Shown: in pieces, positions 1 to 8,119 of the stretch | How positions within the stretch are numbered: the stretch's first letter is position 1 | How the letters are laid out: the number at the start of each line of letters is the position of its first letter | DNA from: SIG701 sp045539595 | Lineage (GTDB): Bacteria; Bacillota; Clostridia; Oscillospirales; CAG-272 | Assembly (NCBI GenBank): GCA_045539595.1 | Contig: JAZQFQ010000038.1 | Span: 1-64,000 of the forward strand | Direction: 5' to 3' | DNA: 64,000 nucleotides | Program-made: the position numbers and the translations under genes | Notes under the pieces: model-generated | What the model saw: only the letters and a program-made list of their open reading frames with translations | The model's database searches: none | Told to the model about the DNA's origin: nothing

Positions 1-10
1 TACCTCGGAT

Positions 11-994
11 ATGGATGAAGTCACATGGCACACCTACCGCAGACAAGGCTTGGGCGGCAGTGACATTGCGGCGGTCTACGGACAGTCGCCGTTCTGTACC
101 GCCAGAGATCTGTACTATGTCAAGTTAGGTATCAAACCGGAAATCGAGGAGGAAGAAAACTGGGTGGCAAAGAAATACGGACACCTGCTGGAAGACCTTG
201 TTGCGGAGATTTTCTCCCGCAAGACCGGGTATAGGGTGTACAAGAAATCCTATCTCTACGCCCATCCGGACTACCCGTTCATGCAGGCCAATGTGGACTA
301 TTTTGTGGAGCTTCCCGACGGAAGTGAAGCGGTTCTGGAATGCAAAACCTGCAATTACAACTGCCGGGACAAATGGGATAACGACACCGTTCCGTTCAAT
401 TACGAACTTCAGGTACGCCACTATATGGCAGTGACGAACTTGAATCGTGCCTTTGTCGCCTGCCTGTACGGGAACAATGACAATGAATTTGTATACCGCA
501 TGGTGGAACGTGATACGGATTTCGAAGCGGACATGATCGAACAGGAGAAATACTTCTGGTATGACTATGTGCAAGCTGGCGTAGAACCTCCGTACACGGA
601 AGCCGGTGAGCTTGTGCTGAACAGCATCCGTAAGTACAAGGGTGCAGCCGATAAATCCGCATCGACCGTGGTTTTGGATCCGACGCTGGCATCTGCCATT
701 CAGAAGTATCTGGATCTGCGTGAAATAAAGCTGACCCACGAGCGTGAAGCAAAGAAACTGGAGGAAGAGCTGAAGACAGTCATGGTCCCCGTGTATGACA
801 AGATGGGTGCCAACTGTCTCGCTACCTGCCGCAAGGATGGTGTGAAGTATTCGATCACCTTCAAGCCGACCTACCGCAAAGGAATATCCGCATCGGATCT
901 TGAACGGCTGGAAACACTTCACAAAAATATTTACGATGATTTTGTCACGAAATCGGAGTCTCGCAGAGTCTCTGTTAAGCAAAGGACACTGTAA
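11..994 (+). CDS. YqaJ/lambda-exonuclease-type nuclease
   Basis: Likely 5'-3' DNA exonuclease of the YqaJ viral recombinase family, which resects double-stranded ends for single-strand annealing recombination in phages and integrative elements. The start holds the family motif GGSDIAAVYGQSPF. A PD-(D/E)xK core follows: an acidic stretch with GHLLEDLVAE near residue 60, Asp near 97, and LECK near residues 108-111. The last third is helical and charged. The frame is open to the window edge with no stop upstream, so the true start may lie outside. A helicase gene follows after 20 bp, consistent with a recombination operon. Family assignment is good; the substrate is inferred. Confidence 0.82.
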   Translation: MDEVTWHTYRRQGLGGSDIAAVYGQSPFCTARDLYYVKLGIKPEIEEEENWVAKKYGHLLEDLVAEIFSRKTGYRVYKKSYLYAHPDYPFMQANVDYFVELPDGSEAVLECKTCNYNCRDKWDNDTVPFNYELQVRHYMAVTNLNRAFVACLYGNNDNEFVYRMVERDTDFEADMIEQEKYFWYDYVQAGVEPPYTEAGELVLNSIRKYKGAADKSASTVVLDPTLASAIQKYLDLREIKLTHEREAKKLEEELKTVMVPVYDKMGANCLATCRKDGVKYSITFKPTYRKGISASDLERLETLHKNIYDDFVTKSESRRVSVKQRTL

Positions 995-1014
995 AACAGG
1001 AAAGGATGAAATGA

Positions 1015-3318
1015 ATGCTTTGTACACTGGACAGAAAAATCTATGAAGACCGGGATTCCGGCTTTTCCATTGCCTCATTCAAAACCAAGGATGAAGCGGT
1101 TCCCAGTGCTGCCCGCAGTACCTACTATCACGGTGACCGTATGATCCGCTTTACCGCAGTCGGTTATCATCTGCCGACCACATCGGTGATTGAAGTGGAC
1201 ATGAACGGTACCTGGGAGAACGGTAAATACGGTCTGCAGCTCAAAGTGGAAGAATGTACCGAAATCATTCCGAAAACCAAGGACGGCATTGTGGCATACC
1301 TTTCCTCCGGTCTAATCAAAGGTATCGGTGAGAAGAAAGCGAAAGCCATTGTTGCTGCCTTCGGTCTTGACACCATTGAGATCATGGAGCACGATCCCAA
1401 ACGGCTCCTGGAGATCAAAGGAATCACCCAGAAAAAACTGGAGATGATCGAAGAGTCCTTCGGTAAGAGCCGTGCCATCCGGGAGATTGTTTCTTACCTT
1501 GCGCCTTACGGTGTAAGCGTAAAGAAGTGCTCCAAAATCCGCGATGAATTCGGCGTCAACGCAATGGATGTATTGAAAAACAGCCCGTTTGAGCTGTGCC
1601 GCATCAGCGGTTTCGGTTTCAAAACGGTGGACGATATCGCACGCAAGACACAGTGCCGTCCGGATGACCCGCTTCGGATAAAGGGTGCGCTGCGTTTTGT
1701 GCTCGATGAGTCCATGCTGGACGGACACCTGTATCTCGACAAGGAAACCATCCGCGCCAAAGCCCATGAGCTGCTGAATGAAGGATACCAGAATGAGGTT
1801 GTCTCCCTGCAGACGGTTCACAATGTGCTGCGTGCCATGGTCAAGGAGAAATCCATCGTCCATGATGATGGAGCATTGTTCAAACCTCGCAACTATGAGA
1901 ATGAACTGGAAACGGCTGAAGCCATTGCCGGGATTCTCTCGGAGAAATCCACTGCGGTGGACATCACGAATGAACTGGCGGAATCTCAGAAGGCGCTGGG
2001 TATCATGCTCTCGCCCCAGCAGGCAGAAGCGGTGCGTATGTGCTTCTCCGGCAATATCTCCATCATCACCGGCGGTCCAGGTACCGGTAAAACAACCGTC
2101 CTCAAGGTGATTCTCGACGTCTACAGGCGTGTCAAGCCCAAAGGAGAGGTACTTCTTACCGCTCCCACCGGACGCGCAGCCAGACGTATGGAGGAAAGCA
2201 CCGGAGCACCGGCATCAACCCTGCACAGTGCGCTCGGGCTTGTCACAGACGAGGATGATACGGGAACACTGAACGACACCTCGGATCTTACCCAGGATTT
2301 CATCATCACCGATGAGTTCTCCATGGTAGACATGGCACTTGCCAAGGAACTGTTTACCCGCATGAAACCGGGTGCATCCATTCTTCTGGTAGGTGATGCC
2401 GATCAGCTTCCCAGTGTAGGAGCCGGAAACGTCTTCCGTGAGCTGATGAAGTGCGGACAGATTCCCGTAACCTGCCTCGATCTTGTTTTCCGTCAGGCGA
2501 ATACCAGCCGCATTGCGCTGAATGCCAGTATGATGAAGGAAAGCAATACCAATCTGCTCTTTGGAGATGACTTTTTGTTTCTCCCGGGAAACAGTGAGGC
2601 GGAAGCAGCGGAAATTGTATGCCGGGAATACATGAAGGAAATCGCCGAACACGGTCTTGATCGGGTACAGATTCTCTCACCCTTCAAAAGCCGTGGCGAT
2701 GCGTGCGTTAAGAATCTAAATGACCGCATTCGAGAGAGTGTCAATCCCCATGAGTATACCAAGCCTGAGTTGAAGCACGGCAGCAGGATATTCCGTCTCG
2801 GTGACAGAGTTCTGCAGACCAGAAACATGGAAGACATCTCAAACGGCGATGTAGGCTTTGTGAAAAGCGTGTACATCGGCGAGGACAATGACTCCACGAT
2901 TACAGTATCCTTCGGTGACGGTCGCTCGCATGAGTACGGCACCGATGAACTGGAGATGCTGGAGCTTGCATATGCCATGACGATACACAAATCACAGGGG
3001 TCAGAATACGACACAGTCATCATCCCTATGATGTCAAGCCATTATATTATGCTGCGTCGGAATCTGATCTACACGGCGATTACAGAAAGAAGATGGCACT
3101 CCAAGAGCGTGAGACAGTATACGATGAAGTCGATGATTTGGAAATCGCCGACTCAAGGGACGTGCTGGACACGCTCTTTGTTTTCGATGTGGAGATGCTT
3201 GAGAATATATCATTATGGAAAGCACTTCATACGCTGTCCGGGCGGGATGTTACGATCATTAAACTTCGAGTACTGTACAACAACTCGTTCAAGGAAATCG
3301 GGAAGGTACTCGGAATGA
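1015..3318 (+). CDS. RecD2-like DNA helicase with a displaced C-terminus
   Basis: ATP-dependent 5'-3' helicase of the RecD2/TraA type. A helix-hairpin-helix region (GIGEKKAKAIVAAFG, about residues 103-117) precedes two RecA-like domains with Walker A GGPGTGKTT near residues 350-358, DEFSMVD near 432, and AYAMTIHKSQGSEYDTV near the end. Family members continue after YTAIT with a basic helix and a nucleotide-binding loop. Here the frame turns to unrelated sequence at about 3085 and runs some 78 codons antisense to family expectation, across the start of the sigma region 4 gene. The protein therefore probably lacks part of its last motif. Activity is uncertain; the family is clear. Confidence 0.8.
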   Translation: MLCTLDRKIYEDRDSGFSIASFKTKDEAVPSAARSTYYHGDRMIRFTAVGYHLPTTSVIEVDMNGTWENGKYGLQLKVEECTEIIPKTKDGIVAYLSSGLIKGIGEKKAKAIVAAFGLDTIEIMEHDPKRLLEIKGITQKKLEMIEESFGKSRAIREIVSYLAPYGVSVKKCSKIRDEFGVNAMDVLKNSPFELCRISGFGFKTVDDIARKTQCRPDDPLRIKGALRFVLDESMLDGHLYLDKETIRAKAHELLNEGYQNEVVSLQTVHNVLRAMVKEKSIVHDDGALFKPRNYENELETAEAIAGILSEKSTAVDITNELAESQKALGIMLSPQQAEAVRMCFSGNISIITGGPGTGKTTVLKVILDVYRRVKPKGEVLLTAPTGRAARRMEESTGAPASTLHSALGLVTDEDDTGTLNDTSDLTQDFIITDEFSMVDMALAKELFTRMKPGASILLVGDADQLPSVGAGNVFRELMKCGQIPVTCLDLVFRQANTSRIALNASMMKESNTNLLFGDDFLFLPGNSEAEAAEIVCREYMKEIAEHGLDRVQILSPFKSRGDACVKNLNDRIRESVNPHEYTKPELKHGSRIFRLGDRVLQTRNMEDISNGDVGFVKSVYIGEDNDSTITVSFGDGRSHEYGTDELEMLELAYAMTIHKSQGSEYDTVIIPMMSSHYIMLRRNLIYTAITERRWHSKSVRQYTMKSMIWKSPTQGTCWTRSLFSMWRCLRIYHYGKHFIRCPGGMLRSLNFEYCTTTRSRKSGRYSE

Positions 3319-3386
3319 CAGAAATAGCAGCCAGAAAGCGTTACAACAGGGCAATTAAAGTTTTGAGAGACATTGTTGAGGAGTAG
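3093..3386 (+). CDS. Sigma-70 region 4-like regulator (Orf7-like), possibly N-terminally truncated
   Basis: The last 50 residues form a sigma region 4 helix-turn-helix: LSGRDVTIIKLRVLYNNSFK followed by EIGKVLGMTEIAARKRYNRA. Small sigma-like proteins of this kind sit before the excisionase and integrase genes of Tn916-family elements and are thought to control transfer or excision genes. The ATG lies inside the helicase frame and has only a weak ribosome binding site (GAAAGAAG). The same frame is open upstream through residues that look like DYRKKM, so the original gene may have been longer and may have lost its 5' end in a deletion. Role inferred from family and position. Confidence 0.65.
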   Translation: MALQERETVYDEVDDLEIADSRDVLDTLFVFDVEMLENISLWKALHTLSGRDVTIIKLRVLYNNSFKEIGKVLGMTEIAARKRYNRAIKVLRDIVEE

Positions 3387-3391
3387 GTGAA

Positions 3392-3604
3392 ATGTTATTT
3401 AAGGAATTACTCAAAGAGGCAGCGGATGGTGACGACCAGGCTCTTGGGACACTCTATAGGATATATCAACCTCTGATTACAAAGATGTCTATGCTGAATG
3501 ATGAGTTTGACGAAGATCTCCATCAGGAGCAGATCATATGCTTCTGGAGATGCGTGAAAAAATTTTATAAGAATTTTTCGGATTCTTGTCACGAAACAGA
3601 ATAA
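3392..3604 (+). CDS. Small helix-turn-helix protein, Orf8-like of Tn916-type elements
   Basis: A 70-residue acidic protein with the pattern MLFKELLKEAADGDDQALGT, then IYQPLITKMSMLNDEFDEDL. This resembles region 2-like helix-turn-helix proteins of conjugative transposons, which pair with the sigma region 4 protein encoded just upstream (5 bp gap). The family motif FDEDLHQE is present and the length is typical of the short form. The RBS is GAGGAGGTG ending at the preceding stop codon. It probably acts with the upstream gene in element gene control; this is inferred. Confidence 0.65.
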   Translation: MLFKELLKEAADGDDQALGTLYRIYQPLITKMSMLNDEFDEDLHQEQIICFWRCVKKFYKNFSDSCHETE

Positions 3605-3658
3605 CTCCGTAGTCTCTAATAGGCAAAAGGGGTAACACCCAAGCACAACTGAATAGCT

Positions 3659-3818
3659 ACATCACAGCATTTATACGGATACTGCAGATAGTATGCCACG
3701 ACCGGACAAGCTCCGCGAGCGTGCCTGCAGGTGAAATACGGGCATAGCTCGGATCCGCAAGGCGTAATAAACCATATACGCGGTCGAAAGCCGGGGCGCA
3801 GGAAATGGGCTGTGATGT
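3659..3818 (+). ncRNA. Candidate structured RNA in the regulator-excisionase gap
   Basis: The 244-bp gap between the Orf8-like gene and the excisionase has no plausible protein on either strand. It does have nested inverted repeats. ACATCACAGC (3659-3668) pairs exactly with GCTGTGATGT (3809-3818); CGACCG (3699-3704) pairs with CGGTCG (3781-3786); small hairpins lie inside (GCTC-CGC-GAGC at 3710-3720, GCGTA/TACGC at 3763-3781, CGGATCCG near 3750). The region is also richer in G and C than its flanks. This suggests a folded RNA of about 160 nt or a structured leader for the excisionase. Strand is assumed from the neighbours. I do not recognise the family. Confidence 0.4.
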
Positions 3819-3848
3819 TAGTACCATTTTTAATTTGAGGCGATCTAA

Positions 3849-4034
3849 ATGAAATATGTAATGCTTGAGAAGTATCCGGATGTTTTGACTCCGGATGATG
3901 TGATTGAAATATTGAATATCGGTCGAAATAAGGTTTATGAGATGCTGAACAACGGGACAATCAAAAGTATACGAATCGGTCGTAAACATAGAATCCCCAA
4001 AAAGATACTAATTGAATATTTGGAAAATTCATGA
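3849..4034 (+). CDS. xis: Excisionase-family DNA-binding protein
   Basis: A 61-residue winged helix-turn-helix protein of the excisionase (HTH_17/MerR-like) family. The core is LTPDDVIEILNIGRNKVYEM, then a wing with IRIGRKHRIPKK. Such proteins bend DNA at the attachment site and direct the integrase towards excision. It lies 79 bp before the integrase gene, the usual arrangement. The start is chosen from GAGGCGATCTAA just upstream. Family assignment is strong; control of this integrase is inferred from position. Confidence 0.85.
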   Translation: MKYVMLEKYPDVLTPDDVIEILNIGRNKVYEMLNNGTIKSIRIGRKHRIPKKILIEYLENS

Positions 4035-4113
4035 CTTATGTCTATCAATACGACAGATTTTCTGATATAATACGGAAGTCAGAAATGTGTGCTGTCGTTA
4101 AGGAGGTTCAAAA

Positions 4114-5280
4114 ATGAACGGTAGCATTCAACCTAAAAACGGCAAATTATATGCTGTTTTGTCATACAAAGGCGAGAACGGTGCTTATAAATACAAATGG
4201 GTAAACACCGGACTGCCTGTTCGCGGTAACAAGAAAAAAGCAGAAGCAATGATCCCGGAGTACATCGAACGCTTTATTTACCTTGAGGAAGTCAAGGAAG
4301 TATCCGATAAAGTGATGTTTGTGGATTACATTCTGGAATGGCTGGAACGCAAGAAGAACAAGGTTCAGCAGTCCACCTGGGAAGGGTATGAGATCTATGC
4401 CAAGTGTCATATCATTCCGTACTTCGATCCGATGAAGCTGGAACTCCGTGATGTCACCTCCAAACACATCATGGATTATTATGAAAGCAGATTGGTGTGC
4501 GGACGCAGAGATCATAAACCGGGAGGTCTTAGCCTGGAGGCAATCAAGAAGCACAAGACGGTTATTAACATGGTTTTTGAAGATGCTTTGATTGCAGAAC
4601 TCGTTAACAGAAATCCTGCTGAACATGTTCCACTCCCCAAAAAGGAAGGTGAAGACGTGAAAGAGAGAGTGTTTCTGACCGTCGAGGAGGCTAATACAAT
4701 GCTCGAAGCGTTCCGTGGGCATGAATTACAGGCTTTGGTTTATACCACGCTGTATTACGGTCTGAGACGTTCTGAAGTACTGGGACTGAAATGGGATGCT
4801 GTAGATTTTGAGCATAACACTCTCAAGATTCAGCACACCGTTGTTAAAAACCGGTCGGTAATTGCCAAGGATTCCACCAAGAGTACAGCGAGCAGACGGT
4901 CATACCCGCTGCTTCCAGAAGTAAGAGACGTTCTTCTGCGTCTCAGACAGCAACAGCAGAATAACAGATCGTTGTTTGGTGCTGAGTACGATGTGAACGA
5001 TTATATCTTCGTCCGGCCCGACGGACATCTTTACCGTCCCGATTACATAACCAGAAGTTTCAAGAGGGTTTTACAGCGGAACGGACGCCCTGACATGAGA
5101 TTTCATGATATTCGTCATAGCACAGCCAGTATTCTTTATGACACCGGCTGGGAGCTGAAAGATATCCAGGAATGGCTCGGTCACAGCGACATTGAAACAA
5201 CCGGTAATATCTACACCCATATCAGCAAGGTAAGAAAAGAAAAAATGGGGAATGGACTTGCTGGAACATTCAAACTGTAA
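4114..5280 (+). CDS. int: Tyrosine-type site-specific integrase of element 1
   Basis: Tyrosine recombinase of 388 residues that should integrate and excise element 1. An N-terminal arm-binding domain (GKLYAVLSYKGENGAYKYKW) is followed by a core-binding SAM-like domain (about 75-180) and a catalytic domain. Catalytic residues visible: Arg in LYYGLRRSEVLGLKW (about 216), HDIRH at 331-335, LGH with His 357, and Tyr 367 in NIYTH. RBS AAGGAGG lies 9 bp before the ATG. The tRNA-Pro repeat begins 273 bp downstream, as expected for an integrase next to its att site. Confidence 0.93.
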   Translation: MNGSIQPKNGKLYAVLSYKGENGAYKYKWVNTGLPVRGNKKKAEAMIPEYIERFIYLEEVKEVSDKVMFVDYILEWLERKKNKVQQSTWEGYEIYAKCHIIPYFDPMKLELRDVTSKHIMDYYESRLVCGRRDHKPGGLSLEAIKKHKTVINMVFEDALIAELVNRNPAEHVPLPKKEGEDVKERVFLTVEEANTMLEAFRGHELQALVYTTLYYGLRRSEVLGLKWDAVDFEHNTLKIQHTVVKNRSVIAKDSTKSTASRRSYPLLPEVRDVLLRLRQQQQNNRSLFGAEYDVNDYIFVRPDGHLYRPDYITRSFKRVLQRNGRPDMRFHDIRHSTASILYDTGWELKDIQEWLGHSDIETTGNIYTHISKVRKEKMGNGLAGTFKL

Positions 5281-5507
5281 TTCAAGATCAGCAAAAAAAT
5301 AGAGATCATCTCAAAAGAATGAAATGATCTCTGCAGGGGATTTGTTTTTGGCTGCATTTTTTCTGCATTTTCTGTCTCAAACCTGCGGATTTCCAATAGA
5401 AAGTCATTAGAAAAGCGGCTTTTTCTAATGGAGCACTCCGCGGGTAGAGGCAGTGTATACAAAGAATAACCTGAAAAACAGCCGATTTAACCTTAAAAAC
5501 AAAAGAA

Positions 5508-5550
5508 AAATAGACGAAATGACCATCTCACCTGTACATTTCGTCTATTT
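5508..5550. terminator. Bidirectional hairpin terminator beside att copy 1
   Basis: A perfect 14-bp inverted repeat AAATAGACGAAATG (5508-5521) and CATTTCGTCTATTT (5537-5550), with A-rich and T-rich flanks. It directly abuts the tRNA-like att copy. In the original insertion it would have ended transcription of the tRNA (minus strand) and of the integrase. Confidence 0.75.
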
Positions 5551-5552
5551 CC

Positions 5553-5597
5553 TGGTCTGAGTGACTGGACTTGAACCAGCGGCTTCTACCACCCCAA
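5553..5597. repeat. att copy 1: duplicate of the tRNA-Pro 3' end
   Basis: 45 bp matching the 3' part of the tRNA-Pro gene at 50767-50811, from CCA back to the anticodon loop, with one mismatch at 5584 (T instead of C). The sequence to the right (CGCCGG) diverges from the tRNA 5' half. It marks the junction between elements 1 and 2. Confidence 0.9.
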
Positions 5598-5724
5598 CGC
5601 CGGCCTGAACGTTTTTTCGATGCTTTTAAGTTTTTCTGGTGCTTTTCTGTCCGAAAAATCAGCGTTTCCGTGCTCTCGTGTGCTCTTGTGTCCGAATAGT
5701 CCGTGCGTGTCTATGGTAAGAATA

Positions 5725-5761
5725 TGTGGTCAGAATTTTTGTTGTGGTCAATATGTGGTCA
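5725..5761 (+). repeat. Three TGTGGTCA repeats, candidate integrase arm sites (left end of element 2)
   Basis: TGTGGTCA occurs at 5725-5732, 5743-5750 and 5754-5761, the last two 11 bp apart, about one DNA turn. A variant TATGGTAA lies just before. The same octamer recurs at the other end of element 2 and was not noticed at the ends of element 3. Confidence 0.65.
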
Positions 5762-5934
5762 GCGATGCCTTCCGATTTTGCAGTAACTGCAGCTCGGGAG
5801 GCGTTTGTATTGTAGCGCTTGCGGCGGCGGTTGTCAAGCGGTTTCGCAAATGAAAATTTGGAATGCATAGTCAAAGACTATTAGAAATAATCTCTAGACT
5901 TCCTGCCTTTCCTATGTTTTGCTGTGTGCTGCCA

Positions 5935-6075
5935 ACATAATGAATGCACACAATATGCCAAAATCATACACAATTCCATACCCCAAAGAGCGACTCTGCT
6001 GCGGGTTTTACCGTGCAGAGCTGTTCTCGTTTTATGAAGGAGGCAGAACATAAACCTCCTTGAAGATCTGACGAT
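5935..6075 (+). promoter_or_regulatory. Structured leader with a decayed DUF6809 start
   Basis: About 140 bp similar to 42005-42160 in element 3. A 32-codon frame (ATG at 5955, stop 6051-6053) starts MPKSYTIPY. A long hairpin spans 5987-6027 (AGAGC...GTTCT arms, about 13 pairs). A ribosome binding site GAAGGAGG follows near 6036. The element 3 copy then starts DUF6809 with ATG AAC; here the same place reads ATA AAC CTC CTT GAA GAT CTG, and the frame soon stops. So the leader survives while its gene has lost its start and body. Confidence 0.6.
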
Positions 6076-6110
6076 GCGTTGTGAGAATGGATGATATTTT
6101 TATGCAAATC

Positions 6111-6139
6111 TTGCTATTACCACGCATTTGTGATACAAT
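6111..6139 (+). promoter_or_regulatory. Sigma-A-type promoter for the sigma/anti-sigma genes
   Basis: TTGCTA (6111-6116), a 17-bp spacer, then TACAAT (6134-6139). It lies 35 bp before the GTG start of the sigma factor gene. Confidence 0.6.
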
Positions 6140-6174
6140 CAAAATACTTATACAGTAGATGGACGAGGTGTGCA

Positions 6175-6765
6175 GTGCTTTATTTTGAAATATTACTTGC
6201 CTCTATGTCGTCGGAAGAAGAGAAGAATACGGCAGAATACATTTTTGAACAGTGCGGTAACATGATGTTCCATATCGCTTTTGATTATGTGAAACATGAC
6301 GCAAGCGCAGAGGACGTGGTTATGCAGGTGGCGGAAAATATCTGTCGGAATATTGACGCATTTATCGGAAAAAATGATGAGAATATCACCCGCATGGTGG
6401 CGCGGTATACCAGAAATGCGGCGATAAATGCATATCATAAAAACAAACGGGAGAAAACGGTTTCGCTGGATACGGCGCATATAGAAAACGGAAGGCATAA
6501 GGAATCCGTTACGGAGCATGATGTCAGTATACTGACCGATCCGGCGCATTTCGGTGATTTGCAGAAATACGTGATGCAGTTGCCGGAGCCGTATCAGGAA
6601 GTGCTGATGTATCGGTATGTGGAGGATATGACCTGCCGAGAGATAGCCAAATGGCTGGGAATACCTGAAAGTACGGTGTCCACCCGATTGAATCGTGCGT
6701 TGAAACGACTGGCAAATATGTTTGAGAAAGGAGAGGAAAAAAATGAACGGCAGAACGGACGATAA
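6175..6765 (+). CDS. ECF-like RNA polymerase sigma factor
   Basis: Sigma-70 family factor of about 196 residues. Region 2 covers CGNMMFHIAFDYVKHDASAE and the following DVVMQVAENI. Region 4 is LPEPYQEVLMYRYVEDMTCR with EIAKWLGIPESTVSTRLNRA, a clear helix-turn-helix. I place the start at GTG 6175 (VLYFEILLASM), behind GGACGAGG at 6161-6168, because family members begin in this way and upstream codons do not look coding. The next gene is an anti-sigma-like protein overlapping its last codons. The target regulon is unknown; the downstream secreted-protein and transporter genes are candidates by position only. Confidence 0.88.
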   Translation: MLYFEILLASMSSEEEKNTAEYIFEQCGNMMFHIAFDYVKHDASAEDVVMQVAENICRNIDAFIGKNDENITRMVARYTRNAAINAYHKNKREKTVSLDTAHIENGRHKESVTEHDVSILTDPAHFGDLQKYVMQLPEPYQEVLMYRYVEDMTCREIAKWLGIPESTVSTRLNRALKRLANMFEKGEEKNERQNGR

Positions 6766-7438
6766 GCGACTTAAGCAATCCATGAAGATTATCCTGCAAC
6801 CGATGTTGGCGGAGGAAGAAACATATATCCGGACCATGCGCACCGTGCCCTCGCCTGTGCCCGCCTCGCTGGGAGAAAGATTGCAGTCGCTGCTGGACAG
6901 CCACACACAAAAACCGCATCCGAAACCGTATCGGAGGGTGTGGAAGCGTGCGGCAATCATCGCGGCGGTATTGCTTATGCTGGCGCTGGCTGCTTGTATG
7001 GCGATTGAGCCGCTTCGTGAGAAAGTGTTTGGTTTCTTTGTCACGTGGTATGATGCGTATTTTGAGTTGCGGGTGGATTCTCCGGATACAGAGGCAGTTC
7101 CGACCGCACAACCGCTGGGCACCTTCCATTATATCCCGGAGGGATACGAGATTGTGGAGGATAGGCAGGCAGGGGATATTCGGCAAGTCGTTTTTCAAAA
7201 CGCAGATGGGAATATCATTTGCTTTAATGTCGATTTACTCACCACATCAACCAGTTACGATATTAAATATGAGATTGAAAATGAATACATAAATGGGTGG
7301 AGTGTAGCTGTTTTGCCGGGAGATGTAAGCAGTGGCAGACACACGTTTGCTGTATGGAGCGACGAAAACTACAAATACGAATTGTCCGGAGTAATTCAAG
7401 CAGAAGAATTAATGAAGATGGTGGCACATCTTGGATAG
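6743..7438 (+). CDS. Membrane anti-sigma factor, DUF4367 type
   Basis: A 231-residue single-pass membrane protein. A charged cytoplasmic N-terminus (1-55) would bind the sigma factor. One transmembrane helix follows (AAIIAAVLLMLALAACMAI, about 59-77). The outer domain (80-231) contains TFHYIPEGYEIVED and ends with YELSGVIQAEELMKM, the DUF4367 pattern found in clostridial anti-sigma factors. The start is ATG 6743 behind GGAGAGG; it overlaps the sigma gene by 23 bp, implying coupled translation. Binding to the upstream sigma factor is inferred. Confidence 0.82.
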   Translation: MNGRTDDKRLKQSMKIILQPMLAEEETYIRTMRTVPSPVPASLGERLQSLLDSHTQKPHPKPYRRVWKRAAIIAAVLLMLALAACMAIEPLREKVFGFFVTWYDAYFELRVDSPDTEAVPTAQPLGTFHYIPEGYEIVEDRQAGDIRQVVFQNADGNIICFNVDLLTTSTSYDIKYEIENEYINGWSVAVLPGDVSSGRHTFAVWSDENYKYELSGVIQAEELMKMVAHLG

Positions 7439-7551
7439 CATCGTGGATATTCCAAGGGTGTGTCATGATGCACAAATTGACTGTGCGTGAATTGTCTCTT
7501 TTTCACAAAGCTTGCTTTTTTGAAGAAAATTATCAAAAAATTGAGCTACTT

Positions 7552-7605
7552 TTAGGGTGAGATTTGTTTTTATAGGCAGAAACAAATCTTACCCTTATTT
7601 TTGTT
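7552..7605 (+). terminator. Strong terminator after the anti-sigma gene
   Basis: The arms TAGGGTGAGATTTGTTT and AACAAATCTTACCCTTA form a long hairpin followed by TTTTTG. It separates the sigma/anti-sigma pair from the secreted-protein gene. Confidence 0.8.
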
Positions 7606-7634
7606 TCAAATAAAATCAGAGAGGAGGTGAAATC

Positions 7635-8018
7635 ATGAGAAGATTCGGAAGGGTGCTTTTGTGCTTGGTCTTGTGCATGGCCTTGACACTTCCTGTGTGG
7701 GCGCAAGCGGTTACACCCCGTTGGATTGGGGTTACAAGTGAACGTTGTGTGCTATCTTTTTCTGGGACAACCGGAGTGATAAATTCTCAAATCACGGGAG
7801 ATAACACCGTAACACAAATCACCGGCACACTAAAACTTTACTGGGGCATTTTCAAGCTAGACGAGTGGGACATCGATGTCCAGGGAAACAACTGGTCGGT
7901 ATGGGAAACGTTTGAAGCCAAAAGCGGACGGAACTATACCCTGAAATTGAATGTCGAGGTTTGCTCCGGCGGTGTTTGGGAAACCATCACAGACGAATGT
8001 AAGGCAGAGTGTCCGTAA
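7635..8018 (+). CDS. Small secreted protein, unknown family
   Basis: A 127-residue protein with a clear signal peptide (MRRFGRVLLCLVLCMALTLP, cleavage likely after VWAQA, about residue 25). The mature part is about 100 residues, rich in Thr, Val and Trp with alternating beta-like segments and four Cys. RBS GAGGAGGTG lies 6 bp before the ATG. It stands alone between two terminators and follows the sigma/anti-sigma genes. I do not recognise a family; small beta-rich exported proteins of this kind occur in clostridial cargo regions. A target or substrate of the nearby transporter is possible but not shown. Confidence 0.7.
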   Translation: MRRFGRVLLCLVLCMALTLPVWAQAVTPRWIGVTSERCVLSFSGTTGVINSQITGDNTVTQITGTLKLYWGIFKLDEWDIDVQGNNWSVWETFEAKSGRNYTLKLNVEVCSGGVWETITDECKAECP

Positions 8019-8119
8019 GTTGTTGCAAATGTTTGGTAAGGTATGTTGAAACACAGGCTTGTGCTTTAGCACAGGGCTATAATACTTGTGCTATCTGTGA
8101 GTTAGCACAATAAATACTA

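Larger units (their letters stand above)
1..5597. mobile_element. Element 1: right end of an integrative element at tRNA-Pro (left part outside the window)
   Basis: The segment ends at the first copy of the tRNA-Pro 3' end (5553-5597). Its last genes are a sigma region 4 protein, a small helix-turn-helix protein, an excisionase and a tyrosine integrase, the order found at the integrase end of Tn916-family elements. The left boundary is not in the window. A RecD2-like helicase joined out of frame to the sigma gene suggests internal deletion, so the element may be decayed. Confidence 0.7.

Noticed and set aside
125..1078. 317-codon open frame antisense to the YqaJ-like gene
   Set aside because: It mirrors a clear nuclease gene, has no family pattern and no RBS.
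5553..5597. Second or third tRNA-Pro gene at the att copies
   Set aside because: Only the 3' 45 bases are present here and at 24411; there is no acceptor 5' strand, D arm or promoter, so they are attachment scars.
5620..5874. Open frames over the left end of element 2 on both strands
   Set aside because: They run through the TGTGGTCA repeats and att-adjacent DNA; no RBS and no known pattern.
7297..7560. 87-codon frame overlapping the anti-sigma gene end
   Set aside because: It lies within the DUF4367 gene and the terminator; no RBS.
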